A stretch of DNA of 64,000 nucleotides from Pomacea canaliculata (GCF_003073045.1 NC_037595.1:3286001-3350000), one strand, 5' to 3'; counted from the stretch's first letter, positions 9,875 through 24,514 are shown. A program made the numbers and translations. Notes: generated from the sequence alone by a model not told the origin.

Positions 9875-12800
9875 ACTTGGATGATTTTCGCTAAAGTAAA
9901 AATAACTACTCATTATTTTGATTACATGGCTGGAACCAACGGTGACTTCCTACTGACCTACACTTTGTTTCTGAAAGTTTCTCCTTGATGCATATGGTTC
10001 GATTCTTCTCATTTTTTTTTTTTTTTTAGAGCGGGGTCGAATTAGGCATGAATATTTGTTAACACTGCACACAATAGAGTGATGTTTAAAACTGGATCCA
10101 GAAGAAAAAAAAAAGATTATGATTGAGAGAAACTTGTATTAACGCAGAAGACAACAAAATAAAACATTATATACAGCACTCCATGATAAGACAGGAGATA
10201 ACACACCCTGAATGACAATCTAATTAACACAATATGACCTGATATAACACACTAATCAAGACAGTGCAATCAAAGACATAATTGTCTCGTTTCGAATTAT
10301 ATAAATGCGTGTAAGCTCGTATTTGCGTGCGAGCATGTGTGTGTAGGAGGGAGAGGGTAGGAGCTATTTACATCCAGAACACAACATCCAGCATATAAAC
10401 AGAAATCTCCACAAACAATATTCGAGGTTCCAGCCCAGTGTGCAGCACCACCGGGTGTCGATCGCAGGGCCTGGGGGTAATGGGAGGGCAGTGTGGTGGC
10501 AGCAGTCGTCTCTAACGTCTCCCACGTCACCAGCTAACGTCTGCGCGCGCCGGCCTCCATCTTGGCTGTAAATGTTCGCGTGCAACGTTTTTTTTTTTCG
10601 CCCAACCGGCATGGCGGAAGTTGAACCCGAGAGGAGAGTCACTTTGACCTGGTGCAGAGATAAACAATTGCATAAAACCCGAGACCCGATCGTCCTGGTT
10701 GCGGGACAGCCGCGAGGTGATGGCGGCGCAGCTGACGAGGGCGCCAAGCCGGGATTTAAACACGTTGGGTAGGTATTCATACCCGCAATAGCACAACCCA
10801 GGGTTAAATTTAAATATATTGATGGAAGAAGGGGTGTAGAGGGGAGGTGTGGGTGGCTGGTGTTTTTCACCAAGCCAGCAACTAGTACTCAATTATGGAC
10901 AAGCACCCGGGGTGGTGGGGAGGCTGGGTAGCGTTTCTGTCGTCAGTAATCACGGAATGACAAACGAACTTTTCGGGTCACTTCATTAAAATTAATTGTA
11001 ATCGTTTATTATTTTTCCGGTGCTTACAAGTTGTCATTCGACCGGCAGTATCTACATTAAATTTAGTAACAGTAAAGACAGCGAACGTTAGGGAAAGTGT
11101 AGACAACTAGGATGGAGTGAATGAGATGAGTGTGTTAGAGGTGTGTACGTGTGAGTGGTCAGTCAGTGAGGGCAAACGGTATAAAAAGGTCAGACTATTC
11201 GCACCCTTCTATAGGAAAATGTCATCAGTAGGCGTGAAAAACTCGACAAATTAAAGAAACGAAGACTAAAGACAATACAAGGTTTAAATCCTTCACCGTT
11301 ATCTATGTGTGATATTGTCACAGACTAGGGTACAATTAATAGGAGGTAGTAATTACTCTAGAGGTGGTGTAGCCTGCACTTTACAGAGTTCTTTGGTCTA
11401 ATTTTTTCCTTCTGATGCATTTTCTTTTCGCTTTTGTTTAAAAGAAAAACAAAAGAAAAATAATTACTGACCAGGACCGGACCCCTACATAGTCGAGTGC
11501 CTTGGTAAGCCATCGCTCCCTGCCCCTCCTTCTCATCAAACCTACTTACAAGCCGATCTTAACGGGACAAATGTTTGACCAGATGCGACACAGTTTTTGT
11601 GACACTTTGTTTGCTTGGCTATAGTAAAAATAAAATAAAATTATTAATAATTAGTGGGCAAGTACAAAAGTTACAAAGTAAAGAAAGAGCAAGTGCTAAT
11701 TACAAGACAAGGACAAGTCAAGCGGTGTATTAAAGAAAACTTTTTTTTTTAAACTTTACAGCAGTAATAAGGACTAATCCAGTGAAAAAAACTTTCTAGA
11801 CCATAGTTACGATGCGAGAGTCGTTAGTCGCTGCCTTAGGACAAATGGGGAACATCGGGGAAATGGGGTATAGTTGTCTCTGACAGTTACACAGTTCCCC
11901 GTGGTGATGTAGAAATACAGAAGTGGCAAAGATGCCCTAAGGTCAAGCAGCACAACGCCTTGCCCCTTGCCTGGTGTCGCCACTCCCAGGTAAGCTTTCA
12001 CCTGCCCTTATAATCGTGACCCCAGGTAGGTACACAGGGAGTGCGTGCGTTCTGGAATAAGCGTGAGTGCACAAGGGGCAGGGAGGATGGCCTTGAGGCC
12101 AGCTGTTGGTGAGGATGTGAAACCCTAACCTACGTGAGGTGGCCTGCCACAGTTTAAGGACAAGCTGCTCTAGATGAGGCCTGCGAGGTTATCTCCATGA
12201 CTACGGCAGCAAGATGAGTTCACAATTAGCTTCGCGGCTCTCTACAGGGCATCTGACCTTTGAAACCAACAGTTGAGTGGTTTTTACATTTTAAAAATGA
12301 CTTCAATGATTTCAATTGCTTTCTATGAAAAAAAATCTCAATGTAATTAATGGACCCCTGATCCATTGGCTTACAGTGAATGTGGACACGATGACGTGTA
12401 CATTAATTGATATATCAGATTTTGTTTTGCTGAAATAAGGATTTTTGGTTGCAATAAAGATGATTTTTTCTCCTTCTCTTCCCCATCACTTTTTACTTTC
12501 CCTCTCTTTTTTATCCTCTTTTCCCTTTCTTCCTCGTCAAACAGACTCTATCTTAAAAGATCGAGTCAGGTACAAAACACAATTTTAATAAGTAGATGAA
12601 GCTCAGTACCAACCCCCCAAAATAATCCGTCATATGTAGATGTTTCTTTCCATTGTCGAGATACACATCTTCAAATATCACAATACAGAGGTCAAAACTC
12701 GTGACATTCTGATCGTTCTCAGATATTCTAATTAATTTGAAGTCCTCGCTTCCTATTTACAGGAAGCCTCGACTGAGTGTATCTGTGTACATCCCTGATG

Positions 12801-13842
12801 AATGTGTTTGTTTATCTTTCTGTGTGTGGTGATGTTTGTAGACCTGCACTCCTCACTGGGGACAATAGTATCCAGGACTGAGCTCTGCTCAGCTTTAAAG
12901 TTTGTATGTGATGTTGACTTTTAAGCTATTTCGTTCTTAGCTATGGAAGAGATAGTCATCCCTTGCTGCACACAGCGTCGGCGGTGACATTCCTCCCTTC
13001 AATTAACAGAGTTTCTCTCGTTTTTTGTCTCAGTTTATCAGGTTTATCAGGACAGTATCTCAAGGACCCGTTTGGCATGCGCAGTGAACCCCGACAAAAG
13101 CGCAGGGCCGTGATGGTATCTTCGTGCAACGCCAGCAGAGATGTTGCGTCAGCCAGTCTGACGTGACCCCTGCAGGTCTGGCACAGGTACGCCAGCACTC
13201 GATGACGAGGGCACAAACGATAGGTACGCCGACTATGGAGACTGTTTTAGCAACAGACGCAAATCTTGATTTATGGCCTTCTGCGGGCGCCATAGCAGCC
13301 TGGGCAAGGATTATTTCTGCCTCACAGGTCACCCCAGGCTGGTCAGGTGATTATAAACATCCCTCTCTCTCTCCCTGCTGACGTGGGCAATTGTTTGCGC
13401 AACCACCAAGTTAGGGCCGGGTGCTGAATGCTGGGTGTCAGGAGGGAGGACCGAGGGCTGCTGTTTGCGATCCCTGGCCTCGTGGGGCCTCGTGGGGTCT
13501 GAACCCGTCACATGTAACCTAACTACAGAACAAACTGCACAGAACAGAGAAACCATTGGCGTGTTCGTCAAGAAAAGCGAGGAGGAGGAATGGCTGCTGT
13601 AGGAGCAGGTGAAGACGGATGTATGAACATGATAAAAACAGCAAACAACCTGCGAAATTACCACGTGTTTAATGATTTAAATACTTTAAACTTTATATTT
13701 AAAGAAATTAAACAGTTGAAACGTACTGATCAGCATGTATCTGCGCCATCTTGGTACATTTGATGATGAATGTCGGGCCAAGTCAGTTGATAATCGACAT
13801 CCTGCAAAATATTACTTTGCAAAACACTCCTACATGTGCCGG

Positions 13843-13915
13843 AGATGAGAGATGAACCCAGGACAACCAATCTTCACTATACTGGTGACAACCCCTAACC
13901 TTGAGCCACCTGTTG
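13843..13915 (-). mobile_element. Possible tRNA-derived SINE head
   Basis: On the minus strand an A-box-like TGGCTCAAGGTTAGG is followed at tRNA-like spacing by a B-box-like GGGTTCATCTC. It does not fold as a functional tRNA, so a degenerate SINE head or tRNA pseudogene is the simplest reading. Confidence 0.35.
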
Positions 13916-16900
13916 GCTGGCTGGCCTGCTGGCTCTGTCCTTGCTTCTCTTCCTTCATTCCATTTTACAAATTCTTTCATTTTTACTCCTTTTTTCCATC
14001 TATCCTGTTTTTCCTGTGCTTTCTACCTTTTTCTTAATTTTTGAATTCATATTTTTAATAATTCATCGTAAAGATTCGCCCCCTTACCTTCGAGAAAAAG
14101 TCAGTTTACCGTAAGTAGTAAAAGTTACGACATCGGGTGCCACACCTCTACAAACCTCTCAAACACACGCCTTGGGCTATATGTCCAGTCATCTTGTTCA
14201 GTGCCACCATTTCAATTGTCTTTTTTACATAAGGTAGGTTGGTGCTGACTGATTTTTATTTTATTTATTTTTTTCGTTTTGACTTCCTCTAGCGACAGAC
14301 CACAAACGGTGCAAGTGGCCAACGCGTTCAAGATCAAGGCCATCTGTCAGTGTGAACAATCATGGGAGGAATAGTTGTAGGTTCAGTTGTGTGAACACAT
14401 TAACATCACAAGGAACTTTTATGTGGAGTGCGTGTACTCGTTATTTATGCGTGTTCGCACTTGTGATCAGCGAAGCATGCTAAGATAGAAATCTGTCTGT
14501 CGGGTGTCAGGTCAGGTCACGTTTGGGCAACTTTCCCCTCGGTTTTCTTTCTTTTTTTTTTTTTCTTTTTTTTTATAAAAAAATCCATCCGTCCACATCT
14601 CTCGATATGATGTACAGACACTCGCAACACACGCACGTACGCACACGTGACCCGGCAAATGTCGAATGCTAGAGCAGGTTTGTCAGGGTTGTGTGTGACG
14701 GTTACAGGAAAACAACGGTTTGTAGGGAGAGAGGATCGGGACACTGGAACTGGAGTTCAGTCGACGTGTCTTGCAGTACAATGGGACATCCGGACACTCG
14801 CCATTGCTCGGCGCTTCCGCACGTCGCCCGTGTAAAGGTCAAGCCCAGTGCAACATTTTTCTGATATTAAAATAATAATTCCCAAAATATGAGTACATAA
14901 TTAATCTCATTTTTCAAAGATATAAGCCTTGAAACATCCGCATTTTCACCTGCCGTTAGGAAAGCAGGAGATGATGACTCTCCTACACTTAAGAATTCTG
15001 TCACGCGCCAGCATCTGCAGGTCTTCGAGTCCAAAGAAGAAACCTCGCTCAAGCTGTCGTGTTCAAGAAGCAACTTGTATACTCAGAAAATAAAACGGCT
15101 GATTTTGGAATACAGCCCCACAGACTCGATCTTTATTTAGAAGCATCGACTGTAAAAAAACAAACAAACAGTAAAAGGTCCAAATGAAATTCATTCAACA
15201 GACTGGTAAGTAAATCTTCTCCAGGTCAAAGTGTAATGGCAACAATCACAAACATTGTAGTCTTCGTTATAGTATTGTTATTGGTTGTCTTTTTCTAAGT
15301 GGACTGACTGACTTTAGTTAATTCTTCCAGGTGTTTGATTGTTAGTAAAATACAAACACATTTAACTGTGGGTTTGTTTAAGATAAGCGTCTGTAACTTT
15401 TTTTTATTTTATAGATGGTCAATTTCCATGCTGCTGATAATCAGTTTTACCACTAAAACTATAACATAATGTAATAGCTGTTTATCGATGTAAAAACTTA
15501 TTTTTTCTGATTTAGCTGCATGCAAAGTTTACTGTTTACTTAGTGATGTTCGCACGTGTTCCCTTTAAACTCCTCATACGTTTGTCACCCTCAGTTTTTA
15601 TTTACCTGTTTCGAACAACACATCAATGGGACCCTCCCACTGTCAGTTGTTGTTGACATTGTAGTGAATAATGATACGACTGATGTCATAGACAACATTC
15701 AGCAACAACACATTGTGTCCTGGTGTGTTTTATTTACTGATTGCCTCTACGAACTGAGCTCATACGGACACTTCTTGTTTTCTCGACAATTCTCGACACG
15801 TGTGCTATAGAAAAAATATGAATGTAAAATCTCTTGTGCCTCTTCGTCATAAAATACAACCGGAATATGTTTTTATGAAACTGTATTCACTATTTCCAGC
15901 TATTTTCGCTACCTTTACTGCTACACTCCGATGTACTGTCATCTGTATTACTACTCGCTGTTGTACGCTGGTCACGTACAGGCTAGTCCCGAAAAGTCAA
16001 AGGTCACACTTTTCTACTCGGGGTTGCGCAGCTTCGATGTACCTACCTGTATTTGCAGAAAAAGAAAGATACCGGAACAGAGAAAGAAAAAAAAAAATCC
16101 TTTATATCCGAATATGGCGGGAGGTAGCTCATCTCCTTTCCCTTCAAACAGAGAAGATGATTTTACATCCAGCACTTGTCTTACAACGGGAACAGTATCC
16201 CAAATACCTCAACCTCTACATTAACAAATAATACAAGGGTTCAAAATAGAACGGGATAAAATATGTTCAAGGGCAATAACCCTTTACTTTTATTTGGGGA
16301 TGTTTCTGGAGTCATGAAGTAGCAAGTGAAAAAACGTGATTTACTGATTTACGAATGTTCAATGAGAGAGAAAGAGAGGGGAGGGGTGGAAGAAAAGAAT
16401 AAACAGGAAGAGAGGGGGCAGGAGAGTTGCTAATCTAGGCTCACACGTGCCTGTACATCCCAACAACACTGATTACAACTCACGCTCCCCTGTGCAAGGT
16501 GGCAAAACAGAAGGCGATGTCTGTGTGGCCTGGCTTCCTGACAAGTGGTCCAGTTCTCCGCCACCCTGATAAGACCCTCCACGAAAACAAGACCACTTGA
16601 ACCGCAAATCTTAATTTGAGGCTAGGTCACAAACACCTTTCAGGTCGTTAGGTCTCAAAACAGAACTCCTTCTCTCTCCTTCCCGAGCCTTCATCCTCTG
16701 CGCTACTACGGATCCCGAGTCACGTGACTGTTTCCCGCCAAAACTCCGTACGGTGGTGATTGTGCGTGTGTGCGTGTGTCCGCGCACGAGAGAGGGAGAC
16801 GGGTAGATGGTGGTGAAAGGTGGTAGAAAAAAACCAAAACAACAACAACATGCGAGCTGAGGCTGGGAAGGAATCGGGTCGCGCTGTTTTGAGGACGAGC

Positions 16901-17962
16901 CTCGCGGCGCGCAATCCCGTGACCTGTGACCTGTGGAATGTCGGTCAAAGCGCAAAGGGCTGCGTAGTAACCCTGCCTGTGACCTGGCGTGGAACAGGCG
17001 GCCGTGAGTCACAGACTTTCGCCAGAGGATCGAACCCGCACTGGCAGCTTCTGGCGAGGGAGGGTGAGAGAGAGAAGGTGAAGGTGAAGAGGATGGGGTC
17101 AGGGGAGAGAAGCCGCAAGAAAACAAAGTTGGCGGGAAAACGTGGAAATGCATCGCTCGTGGAATGTGGAGTATGTCAGGGCCTCTGCAGGGCGAATGAA
17201 TTGCGCAGGTGGTGAGTTCTTGCTGCGGAGATTTTTTCCCCTTCCCCCCGTGGATTTTTTTGTTGTTTTTTCACACTATCCAGCAGCAGACCCCATCTCT
17301 CTCTCTTACATAAGCATTCACTCAGCAACAAAGGTTTTATAAGCTGCGATAAAACATTCGAACCAACATTACATGTGTGTTTGTGAGTGTGTGCGTGTGA
17401 AATAAAGAAAAAACTCACACGTTCACTTACGAACCAAAGTTTTAAAAAGTTTATTTTAAAGTGGAAGTAACATGTGTTTGCGCGTGGAAGACAGAACACA
17501 CCGAGCGTGTAACGAGGCCACTGCCCTACATGCATCGGGTCATTTGAAAAGGTAGCAAAAAGCTGAAAACATTTTTAAAAGCAAGCTGTTGAAAAAGGAG
17601 CTGACAGCCCTAGCGCCATGACACATCGGTAAGGAGGTGTAACTATTAAACATCGCCACTGATGTGACAATACTCCTGGGAGGGAGGGAGAGAGGGAGGA
17701 GAGAGAGAAGAGAGAGCATGAACTGATTCTACCCAATCCCCGTGGGAACGCCGTCAAGTGTGAGAGTGCATGCACATGTATGCTATCCTAGTGTGTGCGT
17801 GTGCGTGCGCGTGCGTGCGCGTGTGAGCTCGATCAGTTGTTTACACGTGTGTGTCGAGCAAGAGAGAGAAAGAATCCACCCAGCCCCTCCTGAACGTGGG
17901 CTCACGAGGGAGCAGACGATGTGGGTACAGAAATCGCATGGAGACGGGTACAGACAGATATT

Positions 17963-18090
17963 ATCCTGCATATATATAATCGTATAGACAGATATATATT
18001 GTGTGTGTGTATATATATATAAACAGATATGTCGTGCATATACGTATAATTGTATTGATAGATATATCGTGCATGTATATATATTGAGAG
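17963..18090. repeat. AT-rich imperfect minisatellite
   Basis: Repeated variants of (g/a)acagatat-atc-tgcatatata occur three to four times, with an embedded (gt)n/(ta)n core. The open frames across it are shadows of the repeat. Confidence 0.6.
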
Positions 18091-19245
18091 ATATCACCTG
18101 AGACAGCCTTAGTTCTAACCCACCTGTTGCATGTTAGTAAGTAAAAGCAGGTGTCTGTATGAAGACAACTCACTGCTTGTAGACATAACAAAGGCCAGAG
18201 TTATTGCCCTTTCTGGACAGTACACAGACCTCAGCATCACGTGACCTCAACAACAAGACATCTCAGCTTTCCCATCTTCTCTCATCCATACCGTGGTCGG
18301 CGCCTGTCACTCGGAAGATAATTCCTAGACAATAAATCATCCCATACCCTGACTGTTGGTGACATGATCCCTACGACAGGTCACAAGAGGTCACAGCAGG
18401 TCAACTCTGAGCCTGAAGGCCGCCGACCTTTCTGGTCATTGAGACGATGTCAGAGGCCGATAATCTACAATTTCCTGTTGTTTGTTTGTTGGAGTGGTAG
18501 CACGTGATCGTGAGGATTCTATATTTTAAACTCCCCATGAGGGTGCGATGGCTGACATATTTGTAAGTTCTATGTCTAAGCCACTGGCGAGAATGAGTGA
18601 GTGACAGAATGATAGATCGTCGGAATAAGTGGAGGTGATGGAGGTTCTAGTATGTTCTATGTTTTGTGCGACGGGTGGATGGTTGTGTACTTGATGGGCA
18701 GTCCTATATGTATGTATAAATATCAACCGTATTGTAATCGAGAGCTGGGAAGAGTTTTCTGCAATTACTCCAGTTTCCTCCCAGCCTTCAGCTCCTCTCA
18801 CAGTGCGAAATCACCTGTAGGTGGAAGCACATTCGCTACTAAAGCCAGCAGCCAAGCAAGCAAGTGTTGACAGGCAGGTGAGATGATAGCAAGCAGACGA
18901 TTGCCTGTGTCGCGGTGAACCGGCGAGTGGCGCTGCTGTTGTCTGTGCGTTGGTGAGTCTGGATGAGGTGAGAATAAACATCTTTACAACCAACGAGGGC
19001 AGCGTGGACTACTTTTTCTGATGGACTGACACGCGCGGAGTGAACGACCTGCGAGCGAACACGGTCATCACCGGCGCCATGGTAAAGGTGGTGGTGGTGG
19101 TGGGGGGTCATCTGCGTCACACCATTCATATTCATATCACTGTTATCATAACACTGGGGCAGTCTCAATACCCGCCTCACCCGACACCCGTTCTACGCCT
19201 TGCTTTTCCGCCGCCACTAGATGCACCGACACTGTGTCTGTCACA

Positions 19246-19440
19246 CACACCCACACACAATACGGCATGAACAGTCACACAAACTACAAACACACATACA
19301 AACATATCATAAACACACACACAATACGGCATGAACAGTCACACAAACTACAAACACACACATACAAACATATCATAAACAGTCACACAAGCTACAAACA
19401 CAACATAAACATATCACACACACAAACACAACATAAACAT
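19246..19440. repeat. Minisatellite, about 62-bp unit, CA-rich
   Basis: The unit containing aatacggcatgaacagtcac, followed by aactacaaacac and aaacatatcataaac, occurs twice (from about 19258 and 19322). Shortened units then lack the first segment. A separate gat/gac trinucleotide repeat follows at 19462-19494. Confidence 0.75.
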
Positions 19441-21877
19441 AAGTGCATTCACGCATTCTTTGATGATGATGATGATGACGACGATGATGATGATGCAACA
19501 ATCCCACTACTAAAACACTGTCTTTGACACATCATTCAAACATTTACGGTACAGCACCTATAAACTGTCCTGTGTGAGACAAGTACGCTAACAGTTTCCC
19601 TCACCTGAACCATCAGAGGTTCAAGAAACCTGAGGAAGGAGGGAAGGAAGGAGAAAGAGCCTATCAACAATCCATCATCAGTATCTGTGCTCTCACTAGG
19701 TGACTTGTATAGTGACCGCTGCTTCTGACAGTTGTTCTGGAGCTGACAGGATAGTGCAGGACATCAGGACACACACCCACGCACGTGATCACCCTGTGTT
19801 TCGTGGTTTACCGTCCATTATCATGTTATTGTAGAGTGAGCACAGGTCAGCCTTCTCCACGCTCTCCAGGTCAACCACTGTTTCTTCTCGCCACTTGTGT
19901 CAACACTCAGTCACCTGCCAGTCCCTCGATAAAAACACTGAACACTGCTCCTCTGGCGACAGGACTTGTCAGACTGTCAGCAGGCTGATGGTGTCTGTAG
20001 GTGTGTCTGTGTTAATATGTCGGGTTTTTTTGGTTTTGTTTGTTGTTTTTTGGGGGGTTTGCTGGTTCATTTTTTATTTTTTTTGTTTTTGCTATTTGTT
20101 TGAATTTGATTTGTTTTAGAGGGAATGAGTGGGAGGGCAATCAGATCCATAGTACAGTCTTGGAATAAGACAGACATTTTATGGTCTGACCGAAGGTGTT
20201 AAAACTTAAAGAAGTATGAATTCAGTGAGTTCGTTATTATTTTAATTCTCTGCGACATCTTGAAACCGATCATGACAACACGAGGAGACTGGGGCTGGAG
20301 GTATATAACACTCAAAGCACATTTACAGTGTTGCAGCTGTATACAAACAGTTTACTTTGCCTTCATTACTGTTCAGACTTTATTTTCATTTACATTGTCA
20401 TTAACATCTATAAATGTTCGGGCTTTCAGGATTTCATGTTGTCAATAATCAAAGTCTGTGCAGTGAGCGGCTTGATGCATAGAATTTACAAGAATACCCC
20501 AACACCCACCCACCCTGACAGAAGGTCAACAAATCGCAAAATCGCAAAAAATAAAATATCAATACGAAGTCAATGTTCAAGAAACAAACACCCGACATTT
20601 CAAAATTCTTTATTCTGTCACCCTCTAAGGGGTATTGAGACATAAAATATATATATATCCATAAATGTTTACACACATTCCTGTCTTTGTTAACAGTATC
20701 TATTATTTACACGCACACACTCCCGGGTGGTTTATGACAGGTAATAATAAAACGATAAGAGACTAAGTGCAGAGCACATATCTCCTGTTGATGACTAGAT
20801 GGAATTTTATTTTCCTGGCTTTTTTTTTCTTGGGGGGGGAGGGGGCTCCTTTCTTTTTGCACATCTTCGTTCCTCGAACCTGCTTTTTTCTTTTGTATTT
20901 TTGTTACGAAATATGATATGTTTATTTCGTCCATGTGGTTGTTGACAGGGCACGGTGTATGTTGATTCAGCCGCTGCGTTCAAATCCCCAATCCTCTCTT
21001 TTATTATGGAAGGGGTAAACATAGCATTCACAACCAGCAGCTTTTATCTACGTGAAGACGAGAAAGAAGAAGCTACGACATCAGCTCCCCCCTGCCCTCA
21101 CCCAGCACCACACCCAAGTTCCTGTTGATACCCGAGGAGACAAACACTGCTACATTCTGATTGGCTGTTGACGATGAACGTGAGAGATGTTGATCCACAA
21201 ACGTTACTGCGACGTAGAGCCTCCAGCAAAACACGTCGTAATGAAAACATATGCTGACCTGAAAAGTGGACCGCCGCCTTGCAACCTTTTGACCTCGTCT
21301 GCTTACGACATCGTAAATCTAAACTTAGAGGCTTTTTGCTCGGTAAGCCAGTACTCGGCGAGAGGACCCCGGGGGCACAGATACAAAAGCAAAGTGCAGG
21401 GGGATATGGAGGGGAGGAACCATTACGCCGAGAGCACTTTGATAAAGGGTGTATCACGCCCCTCCCTACTGGGAGGAGAAAGGAGAGAAAAATCTTTTCA
21501 CCAACTCATATTTCAGGGAAAGGGAGAGGTTTAAGAGGTTTAGCACAGCTTATGGGCGAAGTATCTTCTTATAACCATATCGTTTTAACCATACTTCATT
21601 TTCTTTCTCTCTCTCGTTTTCCTTCTCATTCTCTCTCTATTCTCTCTATCGTCTATTTTCTTTCTCACTCTCCCACTGTCTCCTCCGCCTCTCTTTAGCT
21701 TCCAACCTGTTGACTGTCGCTGACGCCATGGACAACAATCACATCTCGTCTATTTCCTGGTTTTCTTCAAACCTCCAGCAAGTTCTCTATAATGTGAACT
21801 AATAGCAAGCTCACATAATGCTACTGTTCTTTGTTAAGAGGCGGTAGAGACCGTACATTCCTCGGGACAAGCATTTT

Positions 21878-22060
21878 TTTATTTTTTTTTTTATTTATTT
21901 TTTTTTAATTTATTTATTTTATTTTATTTTTTTATTTTTATTTTTTTGGAAAGGGTGATACCCATCTCATCTCTTCTAGAGAGTTAAGTACCCATTTAAC
22001 ATCTGGGCGACCGGTGCGCCACTCGGGTATCGAACCGATTAGTGCTAACCCTCTTCCTCG
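21878..22060 (-). mobile_element. Possible SINE with A/T-rich tail
   Basis: On the minus strand a good B box (GGTTCGATACC, near 22025-22037) is followed by about 90 bp of unique sequence and then a long A-rich tail of the type (aaataaa)n, the order of parts in a tRNA-derived SINE. An A box is not clear, so this is tentative. Confidence 0.3.
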
Positions 22061-23289
22061 TGCACTTTCATCGCCGTCACCAGCACCCAACATCTCTCTT
22101 CTGCATAATAAGTCGTCTACCTGCTGTATATCAGCGATGACCGTCCCGAAGAGTATGAGCCAGAAAACAGACATCTGACGGCTGTCCACGAGGAACAGTG
22201 ACAGTGTTTATGTATCATCATCTTTCGTCTTTGAAGCGACATCGTCACGCCGCCATTTTTTTAATTATGTGTGTGTAAGATACAGATGACTTGATGCGGA
22301 ATCAAAATTCTCTTGTACATGTATATATCTAAAATATACACTGTATGTTATTGGAATAATGGATAGCACCCATCCACCCTTGTCCTAAATTGTAAACACA
22401 TCTTCACAAGCTCGCATGCTACCTGTTTATGTTTTTGAGCTCGATAGTTGAATTCTGCAAGGTGGCGCCACGATCAGAGGACAGATATGTCACGGGCAGG
22501 TGACATGGCAGGTAACATGTGTGAATGAGTCAGAGTAACAAGCCTTGTTAAAAAGATCTTCATCTTCTTTTTATGTTTTAGATATTCGTTAGAAATAGTT
22601 ATTTATGGATTCAGGGAACATCAGTCTCCAATGGCTGCAACTGTGTCGTGAGTACAGCCTCAAGTGTAAGCGGTGTTTAACAGTGGCATTGTGTGTGACA
22701 AGATACAACAGATTGGACACTGAAATATTTATATATCCCATATCCCAGTGATGTACATTTTATACACTATGTGTGCATATCTAGGTTTTATAAATATATA
22801 CACACACGCGCGCGCGCAAGAGACTTTTGATTCCACATACCTACGAGTACATGTAAATATTTACTACTAATTCTGTCTCGCTCGAGCTCGTACGTCGCGA
22901 GAACAGGACGGAAGAAGTCTCGTGTGGTGAGACAGGCTGGTGGGGAGGCTGAGTGTTGTGTTTCCAGTCAACCGCAACCCGTGGCGCAAAGATGCCTTGG
23001 GCGTGTGAAACTGGGCCAAAAAAGAAAAAAAAAAAACCGGGTAAGACGACTGGGGTGGGTAGGGTGAAAGTGAGAGGAACATAGTGGGGTGGGGGAGAGG
23101 AGTGGTGGTGGAAATAATGGGGTGGGTGATGGATGGCGCTGACGGAAAGGAGCTGGAGAGGGCGGGAAGGCATGACGAGAGGAAAACAGAGGGGAGGGGT
23201 GGAGAATGTCAGAGGTTCTGCGATGTTGCACTACAGAAAGGAGACATTGACATTCCAAGTCAACACAAAACGTCTCGACATTTTGGTTG

Positions 23290-23337
23290 CACTCTAGCCT
23301 AACCGAGTTATTCACTCTAGCCTAACCGAGTTATTCA
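23290..23337. repeat. Two-copy 23-bp tandem repeat
   Basis: The unit actctagcctaaccgagtta(ttc) occurs twice in direct succession with no difference. Confidence 0.8.
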
Positions 23338-23644
23338 ACTCCGTGGTTTTTAACTCCGTCAGGTAAAAAAAAATCCAAGGAAACAGCAACGATGAGCCAC
23401 TTGTCGCCGGTAGCTGGCGATAGTGTGTGATATCAGCCTGATGACCCCACCCTAGCTTGTTGACTCAAATCTCGGTCATGTTTATTTCTTGAGCCATGAA
23501 CCTTAACGGCCACCACCCCCATGTTGTTCCTTTCGCTGCTTCAGTGTTTACTTTTGGAGTGTTTTTCTTCTTTGAACATTCTTTTAAGCAAAGGATTGGG
23601 AAGTGAAAGTTTCTTTCCACAGCAGAGATTTCGTCATGACTAAC

Positions 23645-23647
<3 letters not shown>

Positions 23648-23677
<30 letters not shown>
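23648..23677. repeat. Poly-A tract, 30 bp
   Basis: An uninterrupted A run. It could be the tail of an old retroposed sequence ending here on the plus strand, but no element could be recognised upstream. Confidence 0.6.
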
Positions 23678-23678
<1 letters not shown>

Positions 23679-24514
23679 CTTTATCAAAACGGTATTAAAA
23701 CATAAATTAGACTGGGTATCCAATATAACTTATTGAAAGTCATATCAATACGTACACACGCAGAGTACACACAGAGTAACAGTCTTTATACACTCTTACA
23801 ATACCTATTCTAATGCTATTTTGAATCAGCTGGATAATTATTCTGTACTCAGCACAGTGACAACAACAATGGCAGTTTTTGCAGAAACTATTTATATCTC
23901 TAGAGCTCGTCGTTCATGAAAGTTACGTAAACCTTGCTTCAGTGTTTGTTCATTGTTGTTCTTTCTATACTGTTGAAAACCGTTTGCCATTTTTCGCCAA
24001 ACATTTTTATGTTGCTTTGTTACTTTAAAATAATCATTGTCAAAAACTAAACGCAGAGAACATGCTTGCCCGCCATAGGTTGGTCCAAAGAAAATAAGCA
24101 TGGTCTGGTCAAAGGGACACAACCCAAAACAAAAAATTAATCTCAATCACGAGTTGTGTCCCTTATGTTCCAAAGTCGAGGGCACATAAAAAATGCACGG
24201 ACGTGTAATTTTGTGCAGTATAACAAAAAGGAGAGATAAAATTGTGTTTACTAAACGCTTTATGCCAAAAAGAAAGTGAAACAAATGAACCCTACATGAG
24301 CGGTGTAACTAACAGCAAAACACCTAGAACGGCATGCATGTAACACATAGACACCGACACACATACACTCACTCACAGACATGTCAGCATTCATAAATAT
24401 TTGTATGCATATTTCAACAGCGCCGAGCCAAATCATCTACGTACAAACACGAATAGGACAACTTTATCAGCTGTCGTTTACATGATAGAAAGAACATTGT
24501 CTATCAGTCTAGGG

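Larger units (their letters stand above)
9875..24514. other. Gene-poor intergenic region, no recognised protein
   Basis: I found no conserved domain or consistent exon chain on either strand across this 14.6 kb. The longest open frames (about 170-180 codons at 10364-10873 and 16611-17153, minus) are low-complexity and coincide with CpG-rich DNA. These GC-rich spots, near 10540-10740, 16700-17200 and 22870-23200, could be promoters of non-coding transcripts. The rest is AT-rich DNA with simple repeats and possible SINE heads, listed separately. Confidence 0.45.

Noticed and set aside
10364-10873. 169-codon minus-strand open frame
   Set aside because: No recognisable domain; it lies in GC-rich DNA that lacks stops in several frames.
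11461-11530. tRNA-like segment on the minus strand (TGGCTTACCAAGG ... GGTCCGGTCCTG)
   Set aside because: The arms do not pair well and the B box is poor; at most a very old tRNA-derived relic.
17020-17050. B-box-like ggttcgatcctc on the minus strand
   Set aside because: No A box or cloverleaf could be found with it; isolated motif.
16611-17153. 180-codon minus-strand open frame
   Set aside because: Low-complexity Ser/Pro/Arg composition in CpG- and CT-rich DNA, no domain, and several overlapping frames of similar length on both strands.
19246-19440. CRISPR-like regular repeat
   Set aside because: Units are directly adjacent with no unique spacers, and the genome is eukaryotic; it is a minisatellite.
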